Shown here: in pieces, positions 11,981 through 23,800 of the stretch | How the letters are laid out: every line of letters begins with the position of its first letter | Numbering within the stretch: the stretch's first letter is position 1 | Origin: Aselliscus stoliczkanus | Taxonomy: Eukaryota; Chordata; Mammalia; Chiroptera; Hipposideridae | Length of the DNA stretch: 64,000 nt | NCBI GenBank assembly: GCA_033961575.1 | Contig: CM066727.1 | Span: 1,946,001 to 2,010,000, forward strand | Direction: 5' to 3' | Made by a program: the position numbers and the translations under genes | Notes under the pieces: model-generated | The model's input: the letters and a program-made list of their open reading frames with translations, nothing else | Database searches by the model: none | Told to the model about the DNA's origin: nothing

Positions 11981-13269
11981 AACATGGGATCTGACACCCT
12001 GGAACCCACCGCAGACTGACCCAGAGTGTTTCTGGCTGAGTAGGAGGACCCAAGTATGATTAGCTCAGGAGGGACCAGGGCGGGTCCTGAGCCAAGAACA
12101 TGGCCAACTTTCAGAAGAGTCTTTTCTGAAGAGAACAAAACAACTGCAAGAAGGGAACGTCAAAAAAATGTACCGGTCCAAGACACCCTACAATTCTAGG
12201 TAGTAAAAGATACGTAAGTATAGTTCTGTGAATTGATACTGATTTATGTTTAATCGAAAAGCAATTAAAATAGATGACCTCCCCTCCAATATCACCTTGG
12301 TCCTGTCTTATTTTTTTTTCTTTTCCTCCTTCATGGAAGGGTATCAGGATAATACAAAGTTAATTTTAAAATGTACTCTTCTGTGAAAATGATTTTTATC
12401 CATGGCCTTAACAGAGGACAAACCCTAATAGACCTTAGTTCTCAGTTGTTACTTACAATCTGTTACGAGTGAACAGCCCCATTTCATCACATAGTAGGAG
12501 ACAAAATAGTGTGTGTGCTCATGTATATGCATATATTTGTTTATTTAGGCACATTTTTATTTTAATGAGGGAGGTGATCTTTAGGATTTTCAAGGTCCCT
12601 TTTTCTCTAGAATTCTACTAAATGTAGTTTGGTGCCGGTACTTATTCTTTATAAAGAAAAATCTGTGAAACATAAGCAGTCATTTTCATCAGAAAGAAAA
12701 TATTCTCAAGAATTTATAAATTAAGATGACTAGTGTCACATTCAACAATATACTATTTAATTTTTTTCAGACAAAATAGACCTTGTAGCTATATCTCTTA
12801 TTTTTAAAAACACTTGAACTTATTCAACAATGAAAGTAATGTAGGATGAACGGGAGATGATGGATCAATAGGTAGGTAAGTAGATAGATACTGGCTTAAT
12901 TTATTGTATCAATAAGTTACAATCTTATACTTTCGGATTAAAATACACTTACTTGATAAGCTTCTTTTCTGATTAAAATAGGTATTCTTAGGTTGTAATG
13001 GTTTGCAATCCAGTATGTGACTGTAAGTTGGCACCCAGAAAGCTGGAATTAGGTGTTCCGTGGAATCAGCACTCATTCATCTGTGCCTGGGTCCTGATTC
13101 GCTCTCACAGGGCTTTGTATTATAGCTCTCACACAGCTCACGGGTGTATTCCGGGATCACTCAGGTTGCCCTACTGTGCTTTCTATGGTGTGTACTTGTG
13201 TCTTTTGGACACTGTGCTCCCCAGTCTTTACACAAGGTACCTGAAGAAATTTCCACTAAACAAAAATAG
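11981..13269. other. No recognised feature
   Basis: AT-rich intron. A short GATA/GTA-rich patch lies near 12866-12890. Nothing else assigned. Confidence 0.35.
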
Positions 13270-13278
13270 TTCACTAAG

Positions 13279-13663
13279 GGCTGGATAAGTAGCGCGTTGG
13301 TTAAGCGCTGGCTTGGCATTCCAGCTCTGAGCAGCAGGGCCCCGGTTCGGATCCCACATGAGGGCCAGTGATGCTGCGCCCTCTACAGCTAAGATGGTGA
13401 ACAACACCTCGACCTGGAGATGGGCTGCTGTGAGTTGCCGGTGGTGGCGGAGGCTGCAGTGGGGCTGCAGTAAGCTACCGTGAGCTGCCATGAGCAGCTG
13501 TTCAATGACTGGCGACCGATCTGCCTCACCCAGGAGAGCACAATGATAATACCAACATGGGCCAGTGAAGCAACGTCCTCCACAACTAGACTGAAGAACA
13601 AAAGGACAGCAACTTGTCTGTTCCCCTTCCCCAATTCCCCAGTAAAATCTTTAAAAAAAAAAA
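13279..13663 (+). mobile_element. Long tRNA-headed bat SINE (Rhin-like)
   Basis: A 385-bp element. The head (GGCTGGATAAGTAGCGCGTT ... TTCGGATCCCACATGAGGGC) is tRNA-derived, with A-box and B-box promoter remnants. The body adds a CTGCAGTGGGGCTGCAGTAA-type segment and ends in an A-run. Flanks TTCACTAAG (13270-13278) and TCCACTAAG (13664-13672) form a target-site duplication with one mismatch. The other six copies in the window stop after the GACACTGCCCTCAA segment, so this is the long form of the family. Confidence 0.85.
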
Positions 13664-13672
13664 TCCACTAAG

Positions 13673-16600
13673 CAAGCCAAGATCTTCCCCCAACCTCTGC
13701 CAACACACAGGTGTCCACTTAGGGACAATGAGCTGTATTTCTTGCTGAGGTGGAGTTGTGATGCTGGGATGTTCCCCGTATCAGGGGAGGAGTTTTCTAC
13801 TTCATGGTTGCAGGAATCGCAGCTGTCCTGTGGGAAAATCGGCAGGGAGTCCGTGGGGAAGATGTGTTTCTGCCAGACTGTAGGTGTATTTTAGAGTATG
13901 TAATTGCCATTTTTTCACAAAGTTACTCAAGCATAGACAGAGAAATTTCGAACAAAATCCTCTCTGTCCTTTCCTCCCACCCGCTACACCCAATTACCTT
14001 CTGAGTAACCCTCAAATCCATGCCATGTCTGTTATTCTAACCATTCATCTGAACTGGCAACACACGTGGCATGGCATAAGCCTATACCTGGGTTTCCTAA
14101 ACCGTCCTCCCAGCAGGGGGTTCTGGGAGGTCTGTGACTAACAGGTAAATGACCACGGTGTTGGATGGCCCCCAGCACACGACGCCAGTGCTCATGGGGA
14201 CACACAGTGACCTGGAAGCTTGCAGGTAATCCTGTCAGGACAGGGGGCTGCTGATTGATGGTGAGAGCCACATTTACGCATGGCGTCTCCTGTCATCCTG
14301 AACCACTTCCCTCAATATGCTGCCAAATGTCTCAGAAGTCAGCAAGCTCCAATTGGCAATAAAATACGAAAACACAATTTTCATTTGCATTTCTGTATGC
14401 ACCAGCCCCCACTGCGCTCCTCACACCTGCTGCTCTTGTGTATGTGGTAAACCATGGATGGTGCACGTTAGTGCGCATGGCGGCTGTTTTCAGTCTGCTC
14501 ACTTGGTTATGCTGTTGTTCTCTGTATTTCAGATTTTATCACTGCTTGTATCATGCACACATATCTGATGGCACAATGTGGTGGCTTCTAAAGATGAGGT
14601 GAACAATGAGAGGGGTTTGCCAGGCCTCAGACGATTCTGACAGGGTTTGTACCATGTCACTGCACTGGTGTATCATGGGCTGCCACAGCGTTTTGCATCT
14701 ACAATGGGAGGTACCCCTGTGGCTTCCCACGGCAAGTCTCGGTTGTCCTGTCCAGCATGCATCACAAGAGGAACACAAATTACAAACGCAGTGGTAGCTT
14801 TGCAACATGGAAGACACAGACCTGGAAATCACAGTCCTGTCACAGTAACAGTGCTGATTGTTTTAAACAGACACTGGAATCTCGAATACAGTGAAGCTTT
14901 TGTTGAAAGTGAAAGCCCCACTCGGGAAAAGGCGCAGGAAGCAGAATTCATTGTGCAGCAAAGGCCACATGAAGGAGAGAGTCGTGAGACCTCATGATGC
15001 AGCGGTGACGGTGCTGAGAATTCTGGGACAGGACGTGGTGGGACACAGGGGACGCTGCTCTAACCATGCACTCCATCACACACGGACCACATGGCACGTG
15101 ACACCTGTGATTTCTAGAACAAGGTCAAGAACAGTTCTCTGGCAAGGTAATCATCAACAGAGCTCAGTGACAATCGTACATGGTGGGAAGAGGCAAGAAA
15201 ACATTTCTGTTGTAAGTAGGTGTTTTAAAGAAGGGAGGCCAAGGTGTATTTAATAGTTTGCCTCATATCTGAAAAGCAAAGGTCTGTCTGAGACAAACCA
15301 GGTGCCATGTATACAGTTGTGCCCATCATGGTTGGCCTCATGGGAGGTTCTGCCTCTCTTTTTGAAAAAAAAAAAGTCCTATTGTTGCAGTGATAAGGTT
15401 TTGGACAATGCTAGAAAATGGTTAACTTTATAAAATAAAGCCATCCTTAAGAAGGTTTAAAGATGGTGTGGAAAACTACAAAGATCATTATGAAGATGAA
15501 AAAGAGGTGGAAACGCGCATTCTTCTATCACGTGAGCCTGATGGACAGGTTTCCCAGCTCCCGGAGAAAGTCACTGGACAGTGCTGAGTTCACAAGGAAA
15601 CTGGGAGGCTGGAAAAGCCCTACTGCACAGAAAATTCTGAAACGCTTCCCCTGCTGCTTGGGTTCAAGATGAGAGATGCCCACCATCTCGTCTCGTTTGA
15701 AACCTCCTGGCAGGAGCTCAGGAGGCCACTGGGCAGCATTTACCTTCTTCGTCAGCAGCGCCGCTGGGTGGGCCACGCCGGGCCCAGCACAGGGCAGAGG
15801 GGGCAGTGCTCCGGGCACACGGAGGAAAGCTGGGAGCTTCCGAGAGCAGCACTGGTTAGCCGGGCCAGGAGCCAGGGCGAGGCTTTGGTAGGGTCCTCAG
15901 CCAGAGCCAGTGGGGGTTCCCCTGCACCCTGTCAGGTGCCATAAGGGAAGGCCACAGGCCCGGACACTTCCCGAGGGCCAAGCCAGATGCTCCCAACGGC
16001 CCGTGCCCCGGGAGGGCCCATGGTGGGGAGGCAGCACGGTAGGGAGAGGGTGGGGGCTCCCGTCTGAAAATCCCACACCTGAAGGAACTTATTAAAAAGC
16101 TTGCTACGTTGTAGATTTTGCATAATTGTAGCTCGTTTTCTTCAATCCTACATCAAGATAAACTTGTTTTACATGTAAATCTAAAATGTATATGAATGAA
16201 TATATACACTTGCTTCTGATAACTTTTAATTCAAATGTGAGGTTTTCAAATATGTGCCAATCATAATTCATCATAATTCAAATTTTGTCTTCATTTTCCA
16301 TCATTTAATTATCTGTATACATATGCATACATATATATGTACATATTTGCAAGACACAAACTTGGGTGTCAGACATTTTCCCATGAAATATGTATACATA
16401 CAGTTGAGCATTTTAATCATACGATGTCTAGATAGCAAGTCATAAATGTGATATGAAAACTGCTTCCACAGAGCACATCTGCATGGGTCACATGTGCATC
16501 ATGTTAAAGGGGAGACCGTGTAGCGGGTGGTTCTGACCCAGCCATGGACACGCCAAGAAGACATGGGTGGAGCTAAGGGTGCTGACGTGGGCCCTCTATG

Positions 16601-17353
16601 CACACACTTATCACACACGCATCCCTGCAGCACCAGCAGCTCCAGACTCTGGGAGCATTCCAATCATACAGGCTCTGATGGGCTCTATAGTCATGGAGTA
16701 TTTAATTGAGAGCACTTTTGTTCATCCCGTTAGAATTCAGGCGTGATTCTGTGGGATGGGATAATTGGTTCAGTGCTTCAGCAAAATGTGTCAAACGAAA
16801 TCCTAGCCTTTTTCTCCACAACAAAGATCCCTCTACAAATCGAAAAATTCAAAACGCTTCACGGACTTCCAGGGAAGGACAAAACCAGTGAGGCGGGTGC
16901 TGGCTAAGTCTCCCCTGAATGGACTTCATACAATTGTCGTCTCGGTTGTAAGTACCTTTAAAAGAAAGGTGTGACTGAACATTCCACTCTATGTCTACCC
17001 GGGGGTGCGGGGTATTTTGTCTGTGCCAAGTACAGCTAGCCACTCCCACTCTGACCACAGAGATGCCAGGGGGGTAAACTCTGTGCTCCCATCTCCCCTG
17101 CTGGCACTGGTGGCAGCTCTCAGCACACCTCACACTGCCCTGGAAACCCACAGAAACAATCACCCCATCATTAACAGACTTGGATCCACAGCATCACTCA
17201 GAACACAGTGAAAACCACAGAAGTCAGAGCCCAGACTTTGGAAAGTGGTCACGTTAGTCTGCACACTGGTGGGAACATAGGCTAACAGGAACTGTCAAAA
17301 ATACGGAACAAAGAACCAATGCAACATGTGGAAGCGACCAGCTTGCAAAGCAC
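13673..17353. other. Intronic sequence without recognised gene
   Basis: Moderately GC-rich at 15.65-16.05 kb, AT-rich at 16.1-16.45 kb. Many overlapping open frames up to 120 codons occur on both strands, with no recognisable domain. No repeat was assigned with confidence. Confidence 0.4.
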
Positions 17354-18615
17354 TGGGTCTTTGGAAAAGTCATGATGCATGTTTGCAACAGATGGCACTA
17401 GTTCAATTTTGGAAGTACTCGAGTCATTTTCATCTCTATTATTGCTATGTCATTTGACAGCTGACATTCTAGCTTCACTCTAAAAAAAAAAATTGAGCAA
17501 TTTGGTTGAGTTTTGGAGATTTTACAAGTTGAAGATGGAAGACCAAACTCTGCATTTTTCACTATATTTTACTGTTTTACTTCCATAAAGGGAAGAACAC
17601 GCATCAACCTTGTGAAAAGTTGCATCAGGTTTACAGTGACAATGCTCTACAAGAATGTCAGTGCCAACGATGGTTCCCGGAATTCCATGCGGGTGATTTT
17701 GATCTCAACGACGCTCCTTGGTCAGGGAGGCCCACCGAGTTGATGACGACAAAATAAAGGCATTGATCGAGTGAAACCCACGTTACATGACAGGAGAGAG
17801 TGCAGAAACATTGAACATCCATCATTCAAGTGTCCATGACCACCTGAAGAAGCTGGGATATGTAAGTAAGCTCGATGTTTGGGTTCCGCATGAAATCAAA
17901 GAAGCTCATTTGATGGCGCGTATAAACATCTGCAATATGCTCATTAAACGTGAGGAAAACGATCCTTTTTTGAAGCGACTGATAACTGTTGATGAGAAGT
18001 GGATTGTTGACAATAATGTGGTGCACAAACGATCTTGGTCCCAACATGATGATTCGCCTCAAATGACATCAGAAGCAGACATTCATCAGAAGAAGGTTAT
18101 GCTCTCAGTGTGGTGGGATTTTAAAAGTGTTGTGTTTTTCGAGCTCCTACCAAGGAACCAAACAATCAATTCAAATTTGTACTGTTGGCAATTGGACAAT
18201 TTGCATGAATCCATCATCCAGAAACATCCAGAGCTTGTTAATTGTAAAGAGTTGTGTTCCATTGTAACAACATGAAACCACACACAAATTTGATCATCCG
18301 TCAAAAATTACTGGAGCTTGGATGGGATGTGTTGCCACACCCACCATACTCACCTCACCTTGCATCATCAGACTTCCATTGTTTCGCTCTCTTCAAAACT
18401 CCTTGTGTGGTATAATGTTCAATTCAGATGAGGCTGTAAATCAGCACCTTGTTCAGTTTTTTGCAAATAAAGACAGGACCTTCTATAAACAAGGAATTAT
18501 GAAGCTCACGGAAAGATGGCAAAAGGTTATCAAACAAAACGGGCAATATATCACTGATTGATTTTTGTTCTTCATATAAATAAATGACCTTTGAAAAACA
18601 TAGACAAAGACCCAA
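17354..18615 (+). mobile_element. Near full-length dead mariner, family A
   Basis: About 1.26 kb, close to the usual 1.3 kb of mariners. The left end reads TGGGTCTTTGGAAAAGTCAT; the right end is a diverged inverse (CAAAGACCCA). The plus strand encodes a transposase broken by frameshifts. The N-terminal part lies near 17513-17760 in shifted frames. The frame at 17787-18275 carries the helix-turn-helix end, a WVPHEIKEAH block, the first catalytic aspartate in ITVDEKWI, and HQKKVMLSVWWD. After a stop, a VLPHPPYSPHLASSD block keeps the third acidic residue. The second catalytic position reads as asparagine in a degraded VFH..N segment. The C-terminus runs to NGQYITD at 18561. It is inactive. Confidence 0.87.
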
Positions 18616-18792
18616 TACCGAGCTGAATAGCAACAATGGTGTCTTCTGTGTTTCATGCAACAGGTTTCTAAGAAAATAATGTTTTTTTAATCTGGAAATA
18701 TCTTAGTACAATACATTTGCTCATTTTTAGGACCAAAATAATATGGACATTCATGGGATAGGCGACTTGAAGATAGCTATATATATGATCTC

Positions 18793-19714
18793 TGACAATT
18801 AAGTTTGCAAACTTGTGCTAGAGAAAGTGCTACATACCTCACTGTTGAATATCACTACAGTCACTTTCCAAGTACTCCCCTTGGGAAGCTATGCACTGAT
18901 GCCAGCGCCTAGTCCACCCTTCAAAGCAATTTTGGTACTCTTTTTCTGGAATGGCCATCAGAGCTTTCATCATATTACTCTTGATGTCCTGAATGTCAAC
19001 AAAATGTCTTCCTTTCAATATTGCCTTTATCTTCAGGTAAAGAAAGAAGTCACTGGGGGCCAGATCAGGCGAGTAGGGAGGTTTGATTACTGGCTAAAAA
19101 CTCCCTCACAGGCAGTGCCGGGTGAGCTGGTGCATTGTGGTGATGCAAGAGCTCCTTCGGGACCATTTTTGCACACAGCTTTCTTATGCCAAGATTTCCA
19201 GTTAAGATTTTCCTAACTGTTTCTCTACCAATGTGTACTTGGTCTGCTATGCGTTTTAGAGTCAGTCGACGATTTTGACACACAGTTCAACAAATTTTTG
19301 CAATGTTTTCATCAATTCTGCCTGTTACTGGCCGCCCTGACCTTTCTTCATCGGTAACGCATTCTCTCCCCTCAGAAAAATGTTTAATCCACATGTACAC
19401 TGCCATTTTTTTCATGGCATTATCCCCATAAACTTGGATTAACAAGTCCCTGATTTCACTTCCACTCTTGCCAAGTTTAACACGAAATTTAATATTTGTT
19501 TGTTGCTCTAATTCAAGCTCAGACATTCTCGCAACAGCACACAAAAACACGCAACAACAATAACAAATGCCACTCAGCAGGACACCACCACACATCGACA
19601 TGAACACAGCCATGAGACACTGATATACCAAGGTTATGAAACCTTACTGAGCTGTTTGTACAGTCCTGCCAAGGTAGTAAGCGCACGGTAGCAAGTTTGT
19701 GAACTTAATTGTCA
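18793..19714 (-). mobile_element. Mariner, family B, lacking catalytic core
   Basis: Terminal inverted repeats of about 23 bp are well kept: TGACAATTAAGTTTGCAAAC at 18793 and the inverse of TGACAATTAAGTTCACAAAC at 19714, with TA following the right end. The minus strand encodes the transposase N-terminal DNA-binding region (19287-19631, containing GSEIRDLLIQVYGDNAMKK and SGRPVTGRIDENI). A second helix-turn-helix segment follows (LTLKRIADQVHIGRETVRKI). The text then jumps from CAKMVPKEL straight to LHHHNAPAHPA, removing the stretch that holds the first catalytic aspartate; the second is histidine here. The C-terminal region follows in another frame. At 922 bp it is a deletion derivative. Confidence 0.87.
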
Positions 19715-19715
19715 T

Positions 19716-20792
19716 ACATCGGATTTAAAACAAAACAAAACAAAAACCCTTTCTCCACCTCCTCAGCGATCTAAAAAGACACATGCTTGGTCATTCCAGT
19801 CACTCAGTATCACATGCCTCACTATATGCCACTCACCATGCAAGAGGCTAGAAATTCAAAGATGTTGCAGACATAGGCTTGCTTGCAAAGGATAATTTAA
19901 ATAACATTTCATTCAAATCTAAGATTTCTAAGATGTACTGCTATGTTTTGTACCATTCAGACAGAAATCAACAAATGACAATTTTAAAAACTCTAAAAAA
20001 TAAGATACAATGCGTAAGTTTAGCTCTGAGCAAGTCATGGACTGCCACACAGATCTATTATTGCTTTGGGGTCATTTCCTCCTTTTGGGAGAATTTGACT
20101 ATCCTGACTTCAGTTGAAATGCCTGGAGTACAGTGGTAAATTTTACAGTTAAAGACAGTACCACAAAACACAGCTTCCTCTACTTTACTTATGGGTACTT
20201 TTCCCTTCTCAACAAGGTGACTTAAAATCATTTACAGTGTGATCAAAGCTTATGCCAAATCAGAATCTGTGTACATAAAAACAGGAGACCATATATCAAA
20301 AGAAAAATAGTGGTTACCTCCGGGTGGTGGGATAATACAAATTTTAAATTTTATTTTATGGATATCTAAACATTCTCAATAAATTATTTCTCAATGCTGT
20401 TTCATTGTCACGAGCTTTTTAGTCACCACCTGACCATATCTTATTGAATTGGGCGGCTGGTTGATTTTCTCTCTTTCTTCTGCTGTGGCATCCCCATGTA
20501 AGCAGAGATTTTAGCTGCTCTGTCCATCAGTCTTCCAATTATCTACAAAAGCCTGTGTCTCAAGAGATTTCTGAATGAATGTTTTGTTTCTGCTATTTGT
20601 CTAATTACTAATTTGTTTAAATAAGTAAAACACCAAAAAGAGAAAAAAATGCAGTAGAAATGTGTTTAAAGGGAGAGTCAGTTACAGGTAAACATTAAAA
20701 AGCAAAGAAAAGGTGACGACTTCTAAGACATGTAAAGCTAACTGGGAAACAGAAGTAGGGAATTCTCAGAACAGCCAAGAAAACAGTAATTC
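19716..20792. other. No recognised feature
   Basis: AT-rich intron. An A-rich run at 19725-19746 and a patch near 20300-20400 look repeat-like but were not assigned. Confidence 0.35.
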
Positions 20793-20807
20793 CTGTCTCC
20801 CTTTCTC

Positions 20808-20896
<89 letters not shown>
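20793..20896 (+). repeat. CT microsatellite running into CA microsatellite
   Basis: CCTTTCTCCCTTTCTC, then about 30 CT units to 20872, then CA units to 20896. The CT part is a pure polypyrimidine tract. Confidence 0.97.
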
Positions 20897-20897
<1 letters not shown>

Positions 20898-21218
20898 TGA
20901 AAAACAACACAAACCAAAAAACTATTCCACCTTTCTGCAAGAGGGCTAAGACTCCTAAGATTCATTCTTTCTGGCAAATTCTGGACACACAATTACTGAG
21001 GTTTCTTCCTCTAAAGCACTTTTATTGGACAAACCCCCACTCAGTACGTCCTGCCACTTGGTGCCCGCGAGGCACCTGTACCGTTTAACCGCCGGCCCAG
21101 GCCTTCACTGCATACAGGCGTCCAGGTGGCGGGGCCGCGTGTCTGCGTGCTCGCTGGCACTGCTTCCCGCTAACTGCGCTCTGCACACAGGGCAGACTCG
21201 TCTTCCTAAGCACACTGT

Positions 21219-21360
21219 CTCCATCGTGTGTGTGTGCGCCTGTGTGCGTGCATGTGTGTGTGTGTGTGCGCGTGTGTGTGCGCGCGCGTGCGTGTGTGCG
21301 TGTGCACGTGTGTGTGCATGTGCGCGCGCGTGTGTGTGCGTGTGTGTGTGTGTGCACGTA
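21219..21360 (+). repeat. GT/GC/CA alternating tract
   Basis: About 140 bp of nearly continuous purine-pyrimidine alternation, mixing GTGTGT with GCGCGCG and GCACGT steps. The long cysteine-rich or histidine-threonine-rich open frames over it on both strands are artefacts of this repeat. Confidence 0.95.
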
Positions 21361-22309
21361 GGTACCTGTGTACATGTGTGGCTAACTCATGGCTGAGCTT
21401 CAGGTACCAGCCAGTCAAAACCATGGCCCTTGTTTTCTACTTCCTTTTCTTTTGGAGTGCAAGATGGGGTGATAAAAATAAGTCAAAATGAGAGTGTTAT
21501 GAGAAATCAATTCAGCAGGAAGGAGAAAGCGCAGGTGGCTGTGACAGCACAGGAAGGCTGCTGGGCAAGAAGGTCACAGAGACCCGAGAAGGAAACAGTC
21601 ACCAGAGCCAAATTCAACTCACACAAGACGCAAACATGAAGCAGTGATAATGGGGGGACGTTGACAGCAAAAGGGCTGGCACAGAGGTGAGTCTGTGGGA
21701 CAGCTGACAAGGACGAGCTCGCCAATCAGGAAGGGAGACACGGGCGATGGGCAGGAAAAGCTCGCCGGGGCGGGTGGTAGCCATGCCGGGGGAAGCTGGC
21801 TGGGAGCCCGGCACACGTCAGGGCCACATGTCAGGGCCACACCATGGAGCAGGCCCCTCGTGGCTCCTGGGCTGGAAGGGAACCCACAGGGTGCCCACGG
21901 GTGTTACAAGCACCCTGTGTCTTGGTGTCTGCTTCTCCACCAATCTGTGAGTCTCCTGAGGGTAAACAAAATCTACCGAACCGTAACTATTTAAATTGCA
22001 TTGCGAAGCATCTTAAGCTATTATATGACACATAATATCTAGTTCTACCTTAACTTGAAAATAATTTGAATGCAAATGAGTGCCTTCTCTGCATCTGTAC
22101 ACATTTGGTACTCAAAATTATGTAAAAATTCCACAGAATAAACTTAAGAAGTTAATGCTCCCTTCCCAAAAACAAATCTAAAAGCAGTTGTTATTGTCTT
22201 ACATGTGTCATTTAAAGCAACTTTTCTTACTTTTCCGTAGATATTAAAGGTTGTTCACTGAGCGAAAGGCATCATGTAAATGTATAAATCGCCGTGACCT
22301 GGTACCGAT
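21361..22309. other. Unassigned intronic sequence
   Basis: GC-richer to 21.95 kb, AT-rich after. No domain in the overlapping open frames, no assigned repeat. Confidence 0.35.
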
Positions 22310-23230
22310 CCCTTAAATGTCCCTCAGGCGAGCCTGGCACCGCCGTCTCGCTTTAGGCTCGTGCCCTCTTTCGTGATGACCCAAAGTGCTGGCGCTCCCT
22401 GCTGTCACCGTGCGCCCTTCAGCGGCGCCCACTGCTGCCGGGGACGACCCGAGCCGCACACTCACGTCACCCTCTCTCCGCAGCCTATGCTGGCACCCGT
22501 TTCCACCGGCGTGAAGCTCGGGCCTGTGCCTGGCCTTCAGGGCCACACAGCCTGGTTGCGTCCAGCCATTCATAATCATAATCGTAATAACAAAGAGGAG
22601 GGGGGGCAGGGCGGTGTTTGGCAGAAACGCCTCACCGACCACACATCCCCCGCCGCCACCATGAGCGCCGCGCGGGACTCACGCCTCCGGGAAGAGCGGG
22701 CTCAGCGCCTGCGGTCCCGCCTGAAGGGCACAGCTGGCCGGCTGCCTGCTGCCCTCCTCTGGGGACCCGCCTGCTGCCGGCTACCTGGCGACCTGCGGTC
22801 CTGCCCCGGCACATCCGGCAGCTGCCCACCTCCCTGCCCCAGAATGGACGTGAGGGCTTCTTCAAATGGCCGGAGGCCCTCCAATCTGGCACCCACCGGG
22901 TGCCCGGCCTTGGTAGCCAGCACTCGTCCCGCGGCTCACAGCGCTCTGCGGGGCCCTGCACCGCCTGCCGCGCCCTCCCGCCCTCCTCTCAGCCCCTTCG
23001 CTCCTCTGCGCCCACGGAGCCTTCTCCTTGGAAAACCCCTGCAGGCCCAGAGCTTCCCCTGGTTCAGCGGCCTGGGTCCCTCCACAGAGTGGGGTGCCTC
23101 CACCTCTACTGCTCCCCATCCAGCGACAACACAGATCCACAGGTTTCGGGGTGCATGGCCCCCCCAGGGTCAAACCACGCATAGTCCGTGTGCCGGCACA
23201 CGCGTGGGGAGGACACGCGACATTGTAGCA
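22310..23230. promoter_or_regulatory. CpG-rich block, candidate CpG island
   Basis: CpG steps are dense here compared with the flanking AT-rich DNA (for example GCCTCCGGGAAGAGCGGG, GCGCCCTTCAGCGGCGCCCA). The block includes a GGAGGGGGGGCAGGGCGG run near 22598-22615, which carries an Sp-factor-like GGGCGG box. CpG islands within introns often mark alternative or non-coding RNA promoters. That role is inference; I did not compute a CpG ratio. Confidence 0.55.
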
Positions 23231-23407
23231 AGCTGGGCATGTAGGGATGGCTGCTCAGTTCCGTGTGTTTCGGAGCATTCATTTACTTCATCTATGTTAA
23301 ACTGTAATTTCCACCATGTGTCACATACACTGGGATTCTCGGAGGTGCATGTGAAGGTATTGATGAGGGTGATGGAGTTGCTGACGTTCCCTTGGCTAAG
23401 GAAATAA
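22361..23407 (+). other. Longest open frame in the window; coding status doubtful
   Basis: A 348-codon plus-strand frame across the CpG-rich block. An in-frame ATG at 22661 (codon 101) sits in an ideal initiation context (GCCGCCACCATGAG) and would give 248 residues beginning MSAARDSRLREERAQRLRSR. The product is rich in Pro, Ala, Arg, Ser and Cys, as any GC-rich frame would be. I see no domain, signal peptide or membrane segment. A second frame of 188 codons overlaps it (22618-23184), and large minus-strand frames overlap both, which argues that base composition rather than selection keeps stops away. It is antisense to CSMD1. I do not recognise a related protein, so I list it as an open frame and not as a gene. 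Confidence 0.25.
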
Positions 23408-23443
23408 TTTTATTATTTTTTGAGTTTTATTTACTTAAAAGTA

Positions 23444-23800
23444 TGCTATGGTCTGAATATTTGTGTGTCTCCCCCAAAACCCCATGTTGAAAACCTAATG
23501 CCCCGTGTGATGGTGTCAGGAGGTGGGGCCTTTGGGAGGTGATGAGATATTGACGGTGGGACTCTCACCATGGGATTAGCGCCCTTAGAAAGGAGACCCC
23601 GGGGGCTCCTTGTCCTGCTGCTGTGTGAGGACACAGTGAGGAGTGGCTGTCCGCAGCCTGGTGGGGGGTCCTCACCGAACCCGACCACACTGGGACCCTG
23701 ATGTCAGGTCCCAGCCCCCAGAGCTCTGAGTCAGTTCCTGCTATGGATATGGCACCTGGTCTCTGATATTTTGTTACCGGAGCCTGGAGCAACTAGGACA
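23444..23800 (+). mobile_element. Solo LTR of a MaLR element (MLT1/MST-like)
   Basis: A 357-bp unit starts TGCTATGGTCTGAATATTTG and ends CAACTAGGACA (TG...CA). Internal landmarks include GGAGGTGGGGCCTTTGGGAG, GTGAGGACACAGTGAGG and a TTTTGTTACCGGAGCCTGGA end, matching the mammalian ERVL-MaLR LTR pattern. No internal viral sequence flanks it. No clear target duplication remains. Confidence 0.8.

Noticed and set aside
13279..13340. tRNA-like sequence with A-box and B-box
   Set aside because: It is the head of a SINE; the same head recurs in six other copies with tails and target duplications, so no functional tRNA gene is called.
17787..18275. 162-codon transposase frame as a possibly domesticated host gene
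   Set aside because: It is bounded by frameshifts and stops, lacks a proper second catalytic residue, and sits between recognisable mariner ends; a dead transposon fits better.
21085..21424. His-Thr-rich and Cys-Val-rich frames
   Set aside because: Produced by the GT/GC alternating tract; no independent coding signal.
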